Part shown: positions 22,439 to 34,838 of the stretch, piece after piece
How the letters are laid out: every line of letters starts with the position of its first letter
Position numbering within the stretch: position 1 is the stretch's first letter
Assembly (NCBI GenBank): GCA_029747015.1
Contig: JAKOGI010000580.1
Span: 226,001-290,000 of the forward strand
DNA: 64,000 bases
Source: Carnegiea gigantea
Taxonomy: Eukaryota > Streptophyta > Magnoliopsida > Caryophyllales > Cactaceae
Direction: 5' to 3'
Notes under the pieces: generated by a model
Told to the model about the DNA's origin: nothing
Seen by the model: the letters and a program-made list of their open reading frames with translations, nothing else
Database searches by the model: none
Made by a program: the position numbers and the translations under genes

Positions 22439-23962
22439 ATATAACTATAATTATTGAGAGAGAAACAGAAGCTCCAGTGAGAGGCGGGAAGAGCCTTCAG
22501 TTCTCTGGGTCCTTAGCGACCCCCAGATTCGTTCTGTTCTTCATTCTCATCCATATTTTCCACCCTTTCTTGCCCAGATTCAACTTTGGCCTTTTCTAGT
22601 TCCAAGCTTCCTTCCATTTCCTAGCTGCAATTCATCAATTCATTAGAATTTCTCTGGCCACTCGTGAAATCCTGAAAGCGATCCTCTATGGTCATTTGAA
22701 TATGACGCCTCGGGTTCATAGTGCGATCTGCAGGTTGTTCACCCAGATCTCCGAATTTGAATGACTTGGATCAATACTTTGCATAAATAGTCCCAAATTG
22801 TGTTCTCATCTTCGATAGGCGCTCTTTGGACAGCATGTAGTCCCGCCAAGGTATCAGATCAGATGCACTCCATACTACTTCGTGAACAGCCCAACTTCCT
22901 CCCTCTACGGGGACCAGGTAAATTTCTTTCTTGTTTTCCAAGCTTTCACTATAGACTCTTGTTTGCACTCCTCTCTGAAAAAGTTTTTCCCTTTGTCTAG
23001 TTTGCTATGACATTTGTTCGAAATATGAGTGCTTCTACTGTTCTCTTGGCAGTGCTTTTGGTTCGACTGGACTATTTTGGGCTCCGACTCTCTTCGGACC
23101 TTGGTCACCTTAGGATTGCTACTAGCGTCTGTTGGTTTTCGCAGCATACTGATGGCTTTTCCCATATTAGCCCTGTTTTTGCTTCCAATTTTCCTTTGTT
23201 TGGACTACAAGGACGTGTTTTGTGCTTTGTCATGGAGGCTATTGCCAAGGATGAGATAGCCTTTGAGTTCATCTGTAATGAATATAGTGTTCAACTTTGT
23301 AGCATGAAGATCGGTCAAAGCTTCTCTTTGATCTTGATTGGAATAGTTTGTTTGCGAGCGAAGAAATTTACTGCTAATGCTTGCTATCTCTCTTCTCAAG
23401 CCACACCCTTGGTATGTACAAATTTTCTGTACGGTGCTGAGGTGGCTACATGAAGAAGAATACTGAGATGCCATACTCAGAATAGATGAGATGTTGTACG
23501 CTAGTATTTCTTATATATATCTGAATATTCTCGAATATCCACTTGCTATTGGCATGATTTTCAAGATTATTGGCATGATTTTGTTGTTGATACCAATACT
23601 TAAGCATACACTTGTGATGCTGGAATCAAAATTCTTAGGTGGCCTTGGGTATGCCTGATGTATATGACAAGTTTCTCGTTCAATGATGAAGGCTATTGGT
23701 TCTCTGTGATCATTTTAGTCCTTTCTACTAGTGCCCCTTTCAATTCTGTCAAGCAAACTTTACTTTTCAATGCGTCTAGGGTACTATGTTTCAGTATTGA
23801 GTGGTACATTTATTGGATAAGCCATGATAATATGATTGACTAGAATAAGTGTGCTGCTAGTCATATGCGGAAACACATTATGGGAGCCTTAAAATGCTCA
23901 TGAATGATGGGCAGAGATTTCCTTTGGGTTGTGGAAACTTCTAGTTGGATTTGTTTGTTAAG
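22439..23962 (+). other. possible host transcribed region (5' leader and exons), unrecognised
   Basis: This stretch is not similar to its repeat neighbours. It starts with a C/T-rich leader-like segment (22480-22640) and a 20-codon ORF at 22702-22764. Splice-like sites follow: donor CCAG|GTAAAT at 22918, acceptors TTGGCAG at 23052 and TTCGCAG at 23144, and donor TTG|GTATGT at 23412. A 148-codon ORF at 23007-23453 begins MTFVRNMSASTVLLAVLL. I do not recognise any product. It could equally be chance ORFs in unannotated repeat DNA. The tandem array begins right after it. Confidence 0.25.
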
Positions 23963-23967
23963 GTTCT

Positions 23968-25563
23968 TATTTGCGCCAAAAATATGCTATTTATACAATA
24001 CCCTTATGCTTAATTTATGCTCGTAATAATTGTTATTTTTAGATTTTTGTTTGATTTTATTTTTTTTCTACATATTGAATAAGTCGGAAAAAAAATGGTG
24101 AGAAAAAGATGAAGAATTGCCGAAAATGAAGAATTGGGCAAAATCGACTCAAACTCGACAAAAATTCGTTATCCCATTATCTGTTATAACCCAAAAGAAA
24201 GAAAAAAAATAAAAGGAAAATCGAAAAAAACCCCAGCCTACGCACGCCTCACATGCCTCCTAACCCCTCCTTCACTTTCTTTCTCCTCTCTTTAGTTCTC
24301 ACCAGCAAAGAAGCCCGACAACCCTGCCTTACCTTCACCCCCATTCTCGGTGGCTTCTTTATCCTCTTGAACACGTCTCTCTCTCTCGAACTCGCTCTCA
24401 ACCACACATCTCAGTCATCTTCTACCATCTACATCCTCATCCAACACTGAAGCCCACTCCATAATTAGCCAGCATAGCATGCCCATCCATCGTCCACATC
24501 AGGCGCGATTCAAGGGTTGAGATTGAAAGGTTCAAGTATATATTGAAGATGCGGCGCAATTAGATAGAATGGACATAGTTTACATTTTTCAAGTTCAATT
24601 TAGGATTTAGATTCAAAGTTTTCAGCTTAGATTAGATTTTAAATTTTAGGGCTTAATTTTATGTTTTTGTTCATCTTTGAATTTCTTTGTCTGATTTCAA
24701 TTTCTAGATTCGGATATTAATTGGATGTTTTGATGTAATTAATTTCGATCTTGTCAGTTTGAGTTGATTATTTGATAGTAGCTTTCAATTCTGGGTTGAC
24801 GTTGCTGTTTCGGGGCCTGGGTGCCCTGTTTTGATCCTCTGCTCCCCCAATATCATCGTCCTGTGGTCGCAAATTCTAGATTTGATGCTCCATCTCTTGT
24901 AATGCTGTTTGAATGTCACTGGAAAAAAAATCCCGAATTCCCCCTGTTTCTGTTTTGTTCTGTCCTGCACTAGCTTGCTGTTCTTGTTTAATTTCTGTTT
25001 TAGGGCTCTAATTTTTGATGAGAGGGTTGTTAAGATTCAACTGATTTTGTACCTGACTTTTAGTTGTTGTTTTGCCCCTTCCATTGAAGATGCTTTGTTT
25101 TCCCCTTCCTAATTGTGTTCTTTTGGGTTTTTGTTTTTGGTTTAGTGTTAATTACTTTTAATTATCATCTAGTTCTCTTAATGTTTGCTATTTTGTTATC
25201 ATTAGGTACAAATAAGCTTAGGCCTCTGTCCTGTTCCCCTCTCCCCTGCCTTGCCTGCCTACTTCGTTTGATCTTCCCTCTTTGCCTGTCTCTATTCATT
25301 ATTTCTCTGCTTTAATGGTATAGCCCTCATTTGGGTTATGTTACTGCTAGATTGATTCTCATTTGATTGGAGTTCATATTATTGGATGTTGGATTTGCGA
25401 GAGGTGGTGTAGATACAGCTATGGTTTGATTAAATGGGGAAATTATTTAGTTAGGTTGATTTAACCAAATCTATTCCATCGTCCCTAAGGAGATGACTCT
25501 CAAATACTACAACAATAGTCGTATACTTGCGGCCTCATATATTTCATTCAAAATTATCGTACA
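23968..25563 (+). repeat. array LTR 1 (5' outermost)
   Basis: It starts TATTTGCGCCAAAAATATGC (TG mutated to TA) and ends ATTATCGTACA before the primer site. Compared with LTRs 2-5 it lacks about 55 bp near 25405 (the GGGAAACTTTAGG...CATCTTAACT segment). It contains the GCACGCCTCACATGCCTCC block (24240) and the CCATTGAAGATGCT block (25080) shared by all five. Confidence 0.85.
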
Positions 25564-25569
25564 ACTTTT

Positions 25570-25576
25570 TGGCGCC
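25570..25576 (+). other. primer binding site, array unit 1
   Basis: TGGCGCC followed by ACTGTCGGGACG, six bases after the LTR end. It resembles the TGGCGCCGTTGCCGGGG site of Athila/Tat elements. Equivalent sites are at 30814, 36491 and (mutated, TGGCCCC) 52574. Confidence 0.75.
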
Positions 25577-25809
25577 ACTGTCGGGACGACGACATGAGAT
25601 TTGGGTCACACTTTCTTTTTCTTTGTTGCTTTTTTATTTGTTGTACAAGGTTTATCTTGCTTTCTTTATTTCATTATTAAGTGTGACTAAGCTTAGTTAT
25701 TTCTTGAAATCCAAGAGTCCAAAAAATTAGAAAAAGTTAAACTTAAAAAAAACTTGAAAAACATGAAAAACCCCTAAAAATTGAAAATTTTGAAAAAATT
25801 TAAAAACAA

Positions 25810-27287
25810 ATGGCAAGTTTCTATTTCCCTCAGTTTAAGCATGAAATAGTTCGACAATATTTGAGTAGATTGAATGAATTTCGTACTTAATGTGTTGATC
25901 ATTATTTTAAGAAATGAAAAATTTGCCAAGTGATCTTTGAGGGTCTTAATGATGAATATAGGGGCCATGTTGAGACTATGTATCCCGGGGGTTTGGATTA
26001 TTTATTCACTGAGATTCTTAATGAAATTTGAAATTTTTTTCAGAATTTGGCTCATGATATGTGGGAGCATGACAATACTAGAGAGACCTTTAGTCACCCC
26101 TCTCCCGACCCTTATATGATGCATGCTATACCTGTAGATGAGATTCAATTTGGGGGTTTATCTTATAAGCACTCTCATGCTCCATGTGTTCCTATTTCAT
26201 ATGCTTATTATGATGCCTTTAACCATGATGTTGATAGTTGTCCATTGCTGGGTAGGCTATATAGATTAGAGGCATTGGCTGCCTTTAATAAGGATATCTA
26301 TTTACAGAGTTTACTCAAGGCTGATGTTAGTTTAGGTTCTCCTATACTTGAGGTTAGGTCTTTTGATGACTCTGATGTTAGGAGTGAGACACTGATTCCT
26401 TTAGAGCATGATTTTTAGGATGATACACATTCTAATGAGCTTGAGGTTTCGAATGATCCCTCATCATCTTTTGCATCTCCCCTTGAAAATAGCACACCTT
26501 TGGACACCTCTGAGGTTGTCCCTATTATCCCTGGCTCGTCTCTTCTTTTGGCTCCCTTAGGAGAGCTCGAGAAGGGAGATGAATTTGAGACTGATGCTAT
26601 TTTAGATGATCAGTGTGGCATATTAGTTGGGTCAAAGGATACTTTTTCTAAAGAGCATTTTTTTGATGAACCTTCTGATGTGGAGTTTAGTGAGGTTTCA
26701 CCTCACGACGAACTTATTGATCCCTTTTCTAATAAGTCTTCTCATGACTTAGCTCCCTCCCCTTCTATTTCATCCATTTCTTCTCCCCTCGCCATTTTTC
26801 CTTCCTTAGACCCTCCTGAGTCTATTTTTATAGATTCTGAGACTTTTGCACTTAGTAGCCCTTGTTTAGATCAGACTCTTGATGATAGTGATATAGATAG
26901 ACTCGAGGATCACTTTGAGGTGAAGGACTTGACTTTAGGCTGTCCTTTTAGCTTTGATTTTCATATTTTCTTTGACTGGCCTTGCTTTGGTCCTCTCCCT
27001 ACTGTTTTAGAGATTATGTGTTTCATTTTGATCACTCAGACCACTCTCAATGGTCGATGCATTCATATAGCCATATCTTTATTAGACCATTAACTTGTGT
27101 ATCTGATTTTACATATATACATCTCTCTTCTAATTGGGCTAAGAACTTTGATAAGCTCAAGAGAGCATTGAGTTGCATTGCATTTATACACTTTATTTTT
27201 GCTCCATGTCCTGTTTCTAACTATTTGGATTTCTGCGAGGATTGTGCTCGATTATTTGACAAGCTACTTCGAGCTTTGGTTGGTTGA
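25810..27287 (+). pseudogene. gag-like gene, array unit 1
   Basis: The start is ATG at 25810 (MASFYFPQFKHEIV). A nonsense codon at 25888 is shared with all units, and a further stop is private to this copy. The frame then reads GLNDEYRGHVETM (about 25935) and a DEIWNFFQNLAHD-like helix, continuing open at 26047-26418, 26500-27093 and 26982-27287 in shifted frames. A C...FNHDVDSCP segment near 26190-26240 looks like a zinc knuckle (H-x4-C) that has lost one cysteine. The middle is strongly acidic (LGELEKGDEFETDAILDDQ) and the end is helical (KLKRALSCIAFIHF). It fits a Tat/Athila-type gag by position and the FEGLN...L.P...DEIW layout, not by close identity. Confidence 0.65.
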
Positions 27288-27689
27288 TATGAGTTGCAGC
27301 TTATGAGTTGTGATTGAGTGGCTGATACTCTATGGTCCTCCTCAATAGCATCTAAGCAAGGCAGTTAGTTTGAAATCAGTACCCAACCTGGTGTAATTGT
27401 TCCACCCACTTCCCTACTCTCCTTTTTCATTTCTTTTCTTTCTTTTTGTACTTGGTTGTGGATATTTAGGATTATCTTCTTTTCTTTTCGTACTTAGTTG
27501 AGGATACTTAGGACGGTGATTATGTGGGCGATCGATCTTGCGGAACAATTTGGGATTTATTGAGTCATGTTAGCTTTGATCACCCTTGGTTGTTGTGTGT
27601 TTTGTTTTGTGAATAGTTGTTAGTTGTGGATATCTAGGATTGTGAATAGTTGTGGATACTTAGGATTGTTCTTGTGTATGTTTCAGTTA

Positions 27690-28400
27690 TGTGCATTTTT
27701 GTTTCCTTGGTTTTGTAAGTCTTGTTTTTCTTTGACTTTTTTTTGTTCAATATTTTGGTTTTGTCTTAGTTATGTGTGTTTTATTTTCTTTTTGATGTTT
27801 TAGTGGGTTTGCTTTGGTTTTGTATTTTGTTTTTCTTTTCTTTTTAGTCTTGTTTTGTTTTAGGTTCTCTTTTCTTTTATCTTGCATTTGGTAGTTCCTT
27901 GCTATGTTGGGTATTTTTGTTTTTTTAGGATGTTTTAGTTGTGTTTTTTGTATTAGGGGTATATTTTTGTTAATAGGTGATTAGTGCTTCCTTTCTGTTG
28001 CATTGGTTTTTCTTTCTTTTTTGTCTAGGGCTTCTTTTTGTTTTGTTTTGTATTTAGTAGGTCCTTGGTCTTGTTTCTTTTTTATGTTCGTGATTATATG
28101 TGTTTTGGTCTACTTTTGGTTTGGTTTGGTTTGGTTTCGTTTGGCTTGGTTTGGTTTTGGTCTTGGTCTTGGTTTTGTTTTGTTTTAAGGTTGGTTTTGT
28201 TTTTACTTTCTTGTTTAATTTTGATTTTGATGATTTTGATTTGATTTTTGGTTTGTTTTTTATTTGCTTTTTTTTGTGATTTTTGTTTTTGCTTTTTGTA
28301 AATATGTGTGTTTGGTTTTGTTTTGGATTTAGTTGTGGTTGTGGTTTTGATTTTGTGATTTTGGTTTTTGCTTTTGCTTTTGATTTTTGTTGTGACCTAG
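27690..28400 (+). repeat. G/T-rich low-complexity tract, array unit 1
   Basis: About 700 bp dominated by TTTTG, GGTTTTG and TTTTGATTTTG words with almost no C or A. Equivalent tracts lie in all other units at the same place after gag. ORFs here (28003-28188, 28038-28244) are composition artefacts. Confidence 0.8.
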
Positions 28401-29183
28401 TTTGTATGTACTTGTGACTTTATATTGGTTTTATAGTTGTATAGCTTATGTAAATTCTTTTTCATGCCTTAGTTCCCACAATGAGGACATTGTGAAGTTT
28501 TGGTGTGCAGGTGAGGTGCCCACTTGTATATATTTTTTGACAATTTTCAAAATTCAAAACATTTTCTTTTTTTTTTTGGGGTTTTGTGTGCTTTCTTGGA
28601 CGATTGTGTTCACATGTTGCTGGGTTACTAAGTTATACATTAATAGAGTTTGCATGATAAGATGTCTAGTTGAAAATGTAGATTCGACTTTTCATAATTA
28701 CCCTGTCTCATATATGTGATCTTGTCCTACCTTACGCACTTTTCCGTCAATTCTTAAGGTCCTGTTGTTAAGTTAGCATGTGAACTCTTTGTTTGTCGAA
28801 ATTTCCTTTTGAGCTCTTGAAAAATGCAAAAAAAAAGGAAAAAAAGAAAAAGTCTAAAAAGTGAATAAAAACCCGAGCACTAATGTTCATAGCCACTATT
28901 TTTATTTCATATCTTTAATTAGCTTGAAGATGTGTTATTTTACCTAATTTCACATCTAATTTAGGCAATAAAATAAGTGCTTTGCACAATCAAATAAAAC
29001 CTTTACGAGACCTCACTCGCTCACTTGTGAAAGCGAGGGGTTTAAAGGGCTTGTTGCATACGTTAAATCAATCATAATTCCTACGAAAGTGAGTTAGGAC
29101 TTTCTTTTTCTTATTTTCCGTTTCTTTTTAGGTAGCTTAGTTGTTTTATCTGAGGACGACCAAAATCTTGGTGTGGGGCTATT
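28401..29183 (+). other. 3' untranslated part and polypurine tract, array unit 1
   Basis: A conserved block (CCACAATGAGGACATTGTGA near 28475, an inverted-repeat-like ACAATG/CATTGT) is followed by an A-rich run at 28825-28870 and the tract AAATCTTGGTGTGGGG at 29163-29178 just before LTR 2. Relative to units 2-4, about 460 bp is missing at about 29005, between AATAAAACC and TTTACGAGACC. Confidence 0.7.
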
Positions 29184-30807
29184 TGTTTGTGCCAAAAATA
29201 TGCTATTTATACGATACCCTTATGCTTAATTTGTGCTCGTAATAATTTTTATTTTTAGATTTTTATTTGATTTTATTTTGTTTGTAGGTATTGAATAATT
29301 TAGGGAAAAAAAAGCGAGAAAAAGATGAAGAAATGCCGACAATGAAGAATTGGACCAAATTGACTCAAATCCGATAAAAATAGGTTAGCCCATTATCTGT
29401 TATAACCCAAAAGAAAGAAAACAAAAATAAAAGTAAAATTGAAAAAAATCCCCTAGCCCACGCGCGCATCACATGCCTCCTAAACCCCCTTTCACTTTCT
29501 CTCTCCTCTCTCAGTTCTCATCAGCAAAGAAGCCCGACAACCCCCTTACCTTCACCCCCATTCTCGGTGGCTTCTTTATCCTCTCGAACTCATCTCTCTA
29601 TCTCAATCTCGCTCTCAGCCAGACATCTCCATCATCTTCTACCATCTTCATCCTCATCTAACACCCAGCTCACTCCATAATAAGCCAGCTCAGCATGCCC
29701 ATCCACCGTCCACATCAGGCGCGAATCAAGGGTTGAGATTGAAGGGTTCGAGTATAAATTGAAGATGCTGTGCAATTAGGTAGAATTGAGGTTATAGTTT
29801 ACATTTTTCAGGTTTAATTTAGGGTTTAGATTCAAAGTTTTCAACTTAGATTAGAATTTAGATTTTAGGGTTTAATTTTATGTTTTTGTTCATCTTTGAA
29901 TTTCTCTGTCTGATTTCAATTTCTAGATTCGATTTTTCATAGGATGTTTTGATGTAATTAATTCCGATCTTATTACTTTGAGTCGAGTATTTGATAGTAG
30001 CTTTGAATTCTGGGTTGATGTTGATGTTCGGGGCTAGGGTGCACTATTTCGATCCTCCGCTCCACCAATATCGTCACCCCATGGTCGCAAATTCTGGGTT
30101 TGATGCTCTATCTCTTGTAATACTGTTTGAATGTTGCTGGGGAAAAAAAAAAACATCCGAAAACTTCTTGTTCTTGTTTAATTTCTGTTTTAGGGCTCTA
30201 AGTTCTAATGATGGGGTTGTTAAGATTCAACTGACTTTGTACCTAAGTTTTAGTTGTTGTTTTGCCCCTTCCATTGAAGGTGCTCTGTTTTCCCCCTTCC
30301 TAATTGCGTTCTTTTGGGTTTTTGTTTTTGATTTAGTGCTAATTGGTTTTAATTATCATCTTGTTCTCTTAATGTTAGCTATTTTGTTATCATTAGCTAG
30401 AAATGAACTTAGGCCTGTGTCTTATTCCCCTCTCCCCTGCCTTGCTTGCCTACTTCGCTTGGTCTGCCCTCTCTGCTTGTCTCTGTTCATTATTTCTCTG
30501 TTTTAATGGCATTGCCCGCATTGGGTTATGTTAGTGCTAGATTGATTCTCATTTGATTAGAGTTGATATTATTGGATGTTGGATTTATAGGAGGTGGTGA
30601 TAGGGAAACTTTAGGGTTATTCAATAACTTTAAATTCATCTTAACTCGTTTGTAGATATAGCTTTGGTTTGATTAAATGGTGAAATTATTTTGTTAGGTT
30701 GATTTAGCGGTGATTTCTTCCATCGTCCCTAAGGAGACGACCCTCAAATACTACGACGATAGTCGTATACTTGCGGCCTTATATTTTTACCTCAAAATTA
30801 TTGTACA
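29184..30807 (+). repeat. array LTR 2 (shared by units 1 and 2)
   Basis: It starts TGTTTGTGCCAAAAATATGC and ends TTATTGTACA. A polypurine tract lies on its left and a primer binding site on its right, so this single LTR serves as 3' LTR of unit 1 and 5' LTR of unit 2. About 40 bp present in other LTRs (the CCCCTGTTTCTGTTCTGTCC block) is deleted near 30160. Confidence 0.85.
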
Positions 30808-31056
30808 AGTTTTTGGCGCCATTGTCAGGACGGTGGCATGAGATTTGGTTCACACTTTCTTTTTCTTTGTAGCTTTTTTATTTGTTGCACAAGATTTATC
30901 TTCGCTTTCTTTATTTCGTTATTAAGTATGACTTAGCTTAGTTATTTCTTGAAATCCAAAAAAGTCCAAAAAAAAGAAAAAGTTAAAACTTGAAAAAAAC
31001 TTTAAAAACCTGAAAAACCCCTAAAAATTGAAAATTTTGAAAAAATTTAAAAACAA

Positions 31057-32530
31057 ATGGCAAGTTTCTATTTCCCTCAGTTTGAGCATGAAATAGTTTG
31101 GCAATATTTGAGTAGATTGAATGAATTTCGTACTTAATGCATTGATCATTATTTTAAGAACTGAAAAATTTTTCAAGTGATCTTTGAGGGTCTTAATGAT
31201 GAATAGAGCGGCCATGTTGAGACTATGTAGCCCGGGGGTTTGGATTATTTGTTCACTAAGACTCCTGATAAGATTTGGGATTTTTTTGAGAATTTGGCTC
31301 CTGATACATGGGAGCATGATAATGCTAGAGAGACCTTTAGTCACCCCTCTCCCAACTCTTATATGATGCATGCTACACTTTTAGATGAGAGTCAACTTGG
31401 TGGTTTATCTTATGAGCACTCTCATGCTCCATGTGCTCCTATTTCATATGATTCTTATGATGCCTTTGACCATGATGTTGATAGTTGTCCATTGCTTGGT
31501 AGATCACACAGATTAGAGGCATTGGTTGCCTTTAATAAGATATTTACTTACAGAGTTTACTCTAGACTGACATTAGTTTAGGTTCTCCTATACTTGAGGT
31601 TAGGCCTTTTGATGACTCTAATGTTAGGAGCGAGCCATCGATTTCCTTTAGAGCATGATTGTTATGATGATACACATTCTGATGACCTTGAGGTTTCGAG
31701 TGATCCTCATCACCTTCTGCATCACCCCTTGAGACTAGCACACCTTTGGATACTTCTGAGGGCATCCGTATTATCCCCGACTTGTCTCTTCCTTTGGCTC
31801 CCTTGGGAGAGCTCGAGAAGGGAGATGAATTTGAGATTGATGCTAGTTTAGATGATCAGTGTGGCATATTAGTTGAGTCAAAGGATACTTTTACCAAAGA
31901 GCATTCTTTTGATGAACCTTCTGATGTGGAGTTTAGTGAGGTTTCACCTCACAACGAGCTTATTGAGCCCTTTTCTGATAAGTCTTCCCCTGACTTACCT
32001 CCCTCCCCTCCTATTTCATCCCTTCCTTCTCCCCTCGTCATTTTTCCTTCTTTAGACCCTTATGAGTCTGTTTTTATAGAGTCTGAGACTTTTATACTTA
32101 GCAGTCCTTGTTTAGATCAGACTCTTGATTATAGTGATATAGATAGATTCGAGGATCACTTTGAGGGGAAGGACTTGACTTTAGGCTGTCGATTTTCATA
32201 AATCCTTTGATTGGCCTTGCTTTGGTCCTCTCCCATCCCCTTTTAGAGATGATGTGTTTCGTTTTGATCATTCAGACCACTCTCGATGGTTTATGCATTC
32301 ATATAGACATATCTTTGTTAGACCATTGACTTGGGCATCTAATTTTACATATGCACATCTCTCTTCTAATTGGGCTTAGAGCTTTGATAAGCTCAAAAGA
32401 GCATTGAGTTGCATTGCATTTATGCACTTCGTTTTGGCTCCACATCCTGTTTCTAACTCTTTGCATTTCTGCGAGGATTGTGCTCGATTATTTGACAAGC
32501 TGCTTCGAGCTTTGGTTGGTTTTGATATGA
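31057..32530 (+). pseudogene. gag-like gene, array unit 2
   Basis: ATG at 31057 (MASFYFPQFEHEIVW). The shared nonsense codon is at 31135, with more stops at 31162, 31204 and 31228 in the same frame. Open pieces are 31240-31581 (KTPDKIWDFFENLAPDTWEH then the C...FDHDVDSCPLLGR segment), 31746-32201 (acidic part, SEGIRIIPDLSLPLAPLGEL) and 32404-32697 (C-terminal helix). Frameshifts fall near 31545 and 31700. Layout matches units 1, 3 and 4. Confidence 0.65.
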
Positions 32531-32929
32531 GTAGCAACTTGTCAGTTGTGATGGAGTGGCTGATACTCCGTGGTCCTCCTCGATACCATCTAAGCAAGGC
32601 GATTAGTTTAGGTACAATCAGTACTCAACCTGGTATGATCGTTCCACCCCCTTCCCTACTCTCCTTTTTCATTTCTTTTCTTTCTTTTTGTACTTAGTTG
32701 TGGATATTTAGGATTGTCTTATTTTCTTTTCGTACTTAGTTGTGGATATTTAGGAGTGTGATTTTGTGGGTGATTGATCTTGAGGAGCAATTTAGGATTT
32801 ATTGAGTTGTGGTAGCTATGATCACCCTTGGTTGTTGTGTGTTTTGTTTTCTGAATAGTTGTTGATTGTGGATATCTATGATTGTGAGTAGTTGTGGATA
32901 TCTAGGATTGTTCTTGTGTATGTTTCAGT

Positions 32930-33590
32930 TATGTGCATTTTTGTTTCCTTGGCTTTGTAAGTTTTGTTTTTCTTTGACTTTTTTTTTGTTCAATATTTTG
33001 GTTTTGTTTTATTTTCTTTTGGTGTTTTAGTGGTTTTGCTTTGGTTTTGTGAGTCTTGTTTTGTTTCAGGTTCTCTTTTCTTTTATCATGTATTTGGTAG
33101 TTCCTTGCTATGTTGGGTATTTTTGTTTTTTTAAGGATGTTTTAGTTGTGTTTTGTATATTGGTGGTGCGTTTTTGTAAATAGGTGATTTGTGCTTCCTT
33201 TTTATTCCATTGGTTTTTCTTTTCTTTTTTGTCTGGGGTTTCTTTTTGTTGTGCTTTGTATTTTATAGGTCCTTGGTCTTGTTTCATTTTTATTTTGGTG
33301 ATTATGTGTGTTTTGGTCTGCTTTTGTTTTGTTTTGGTTTGGTTTGGGTTAATTTTGGCCTTGGTTTTGGTTTTGTTTTGTTTTAAAGTTGGTTTTGTTT
33401 TTGCTTTCTTGTTTAATTTTGATTTTGGTGATTTTGATTTGATTTTTAGTTTGTTTTTTATTTGCTTTCTTTTGTGATTTTGGTTTTTGTAAATATGTGT
33501 GTTTGGTTTTATTTTGGTTTTAGTTGTGGTTGTGATTCTGATTTTGGTGATTTTAGTTTTTGGTTTTGCTTTTGATTTTCGTCGTGATCT
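32930..33590 (+). repeat. G/T-rich low-complexity tract, array unit 2
   Basis: Same position and composition as in unit 1 (TTTTG/GGTTTTG words). ORFs at 33184-33477 and 33189-33386 are artefacts of the composition. Confidence 0.8.
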
Positions 33591-34838
33591 AGTTTGTATA
33601 TACTTGTGACTTTAGCTTGGTTTTACAGTTATATAGCTTATGTGATTTCTTTTTGGCACCTTAGTTCCCACAATGAGGATATTGTGAAGTTTTGGTGTGC
33701 AGATGAGGTGCCCATTTGTACATATTTTTCAAAAATTTTCAAAATTCAAAAAACTTTCTTTTCTTTTGAGGTTTTGTGTGCTTTCTTGGGCGATTGTGTT
33801 TCCATGTTGCTAGGTTAGTAAGTTATATGTAAATAGAGTTTGCATGATGAGGTGTCTAGTTGAGAATGAGGATTCGATTTTTCATAATAACCCTTTCTCA
33901 TATATGTGATTTTGTGCTACCTTGCGCACTTTTTCGTCAATTCCTAGGGACTTCTTGTTAAGTTGGCATGTGAACTCTTTGTTTGCTGAAATTGCCTTTT
34001 AAGCTCCTGAAAAATGCAAAAAAAAAAAGGAAAAAAGAAAAGCCTAAAAAGTGAATAAAAATCCGAGCGCCAATGTTCATAACCGCTATCTTTATTTTAT
34101 ATTTTCAATTGGCCTGAATATGTGTTATTTTACCTAATTTCACATCTATTAGGCAATGAAATAAATGCTTTGCACAATTGAATAAAACCCCTTTTTAGGG
34201 AAGGCCGAATATTTACAAGTCAAGCGGGTTTAGGCTTATGGGTTCTTATTGTTAGAAAAAAAGAAGGAAAAAACATGAAAAAAGGGGAAAAAGGAGCAAA
34301 TAAGGCAATTTGGCAAGGAAATGGGGATCATGTCAACGTTAGCAACTTGATTCATAAGGATTGATACACATTAACACATGCATCAAGGTGTACATCTTGT
34401 TGCATATTGTGTCTGGGGTGAAAAATGAGAGTCGAAATAATTATTTTAACTTAGATGTCTTCTGATTGTGCGTTTTATTTGTATATAGTTTGGTGACATG
34501 GTTACTAGGGTGTTGCAATTCCCTAGATTGTGTACATGATTTCCCCATTACTTGTTTATGTGCTTTTGTTTTGAAAAAAAAAAACCCGAAAAAAAAACCC
34601 CAAAAACATTTTTCTTTGTTGTTGAAATAATTTTGTGGGTATTTCACTTGAAAATCTTCACGAGTCCTCACTCGCCTACTTGGGAAATCGACGGGGTTAA
34701 AGGGCTTGTTGCGTACGCTAAATCAACCGTAATTCCTACGAAAGTGAGTTCAGACGTTCTTTTTCTTATTTTCCGTTTCTTTTTAGGCAGTTTAGTTGCT
34801 TTATCCAAGGACGACCAAAATCTTGGTGTGGGGCTATT
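33591..34838 (+). other. 3' non-coding part and polypurine tract, array unit 2
   Basis: Contains the AGTTCCCACAATGAGGATATT block (33663), A-rich runs at 34015-34050, 34255-34300 and 34570-34605, and the conserved phrase GGGATCATGTCAACGTTAGC at 34325. This intact form shows what unit 1 has lost. It ends CAAAATCTTGGTGTGGGG before LTR 3. Confidence 0.7.

Noticed and set aside
23007..23453. 148-codon frame as a firm protein-coding gene
   Set aside because: No recognisable domain, another long frame overlaps it, and splice-like sites fall within it; kept only as a low-confidence host region.
28003..28244. Hydrophobic FVLF/GLVWF frames in the G/T tracts (also 33184-33477, 54984-55256)
   Set aside because: T- and G-rich sequence gives Phe/Leu/Val/Gly/Trp codons by composition; frames are not kept between units.
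27690..28400. TTTTG/GGTTTTG tract as telomere-like DNA
   Set aside because: No regular unit such as TTTAGGG, and the tract occurs at a fixed place inside each retrotransposon unit.
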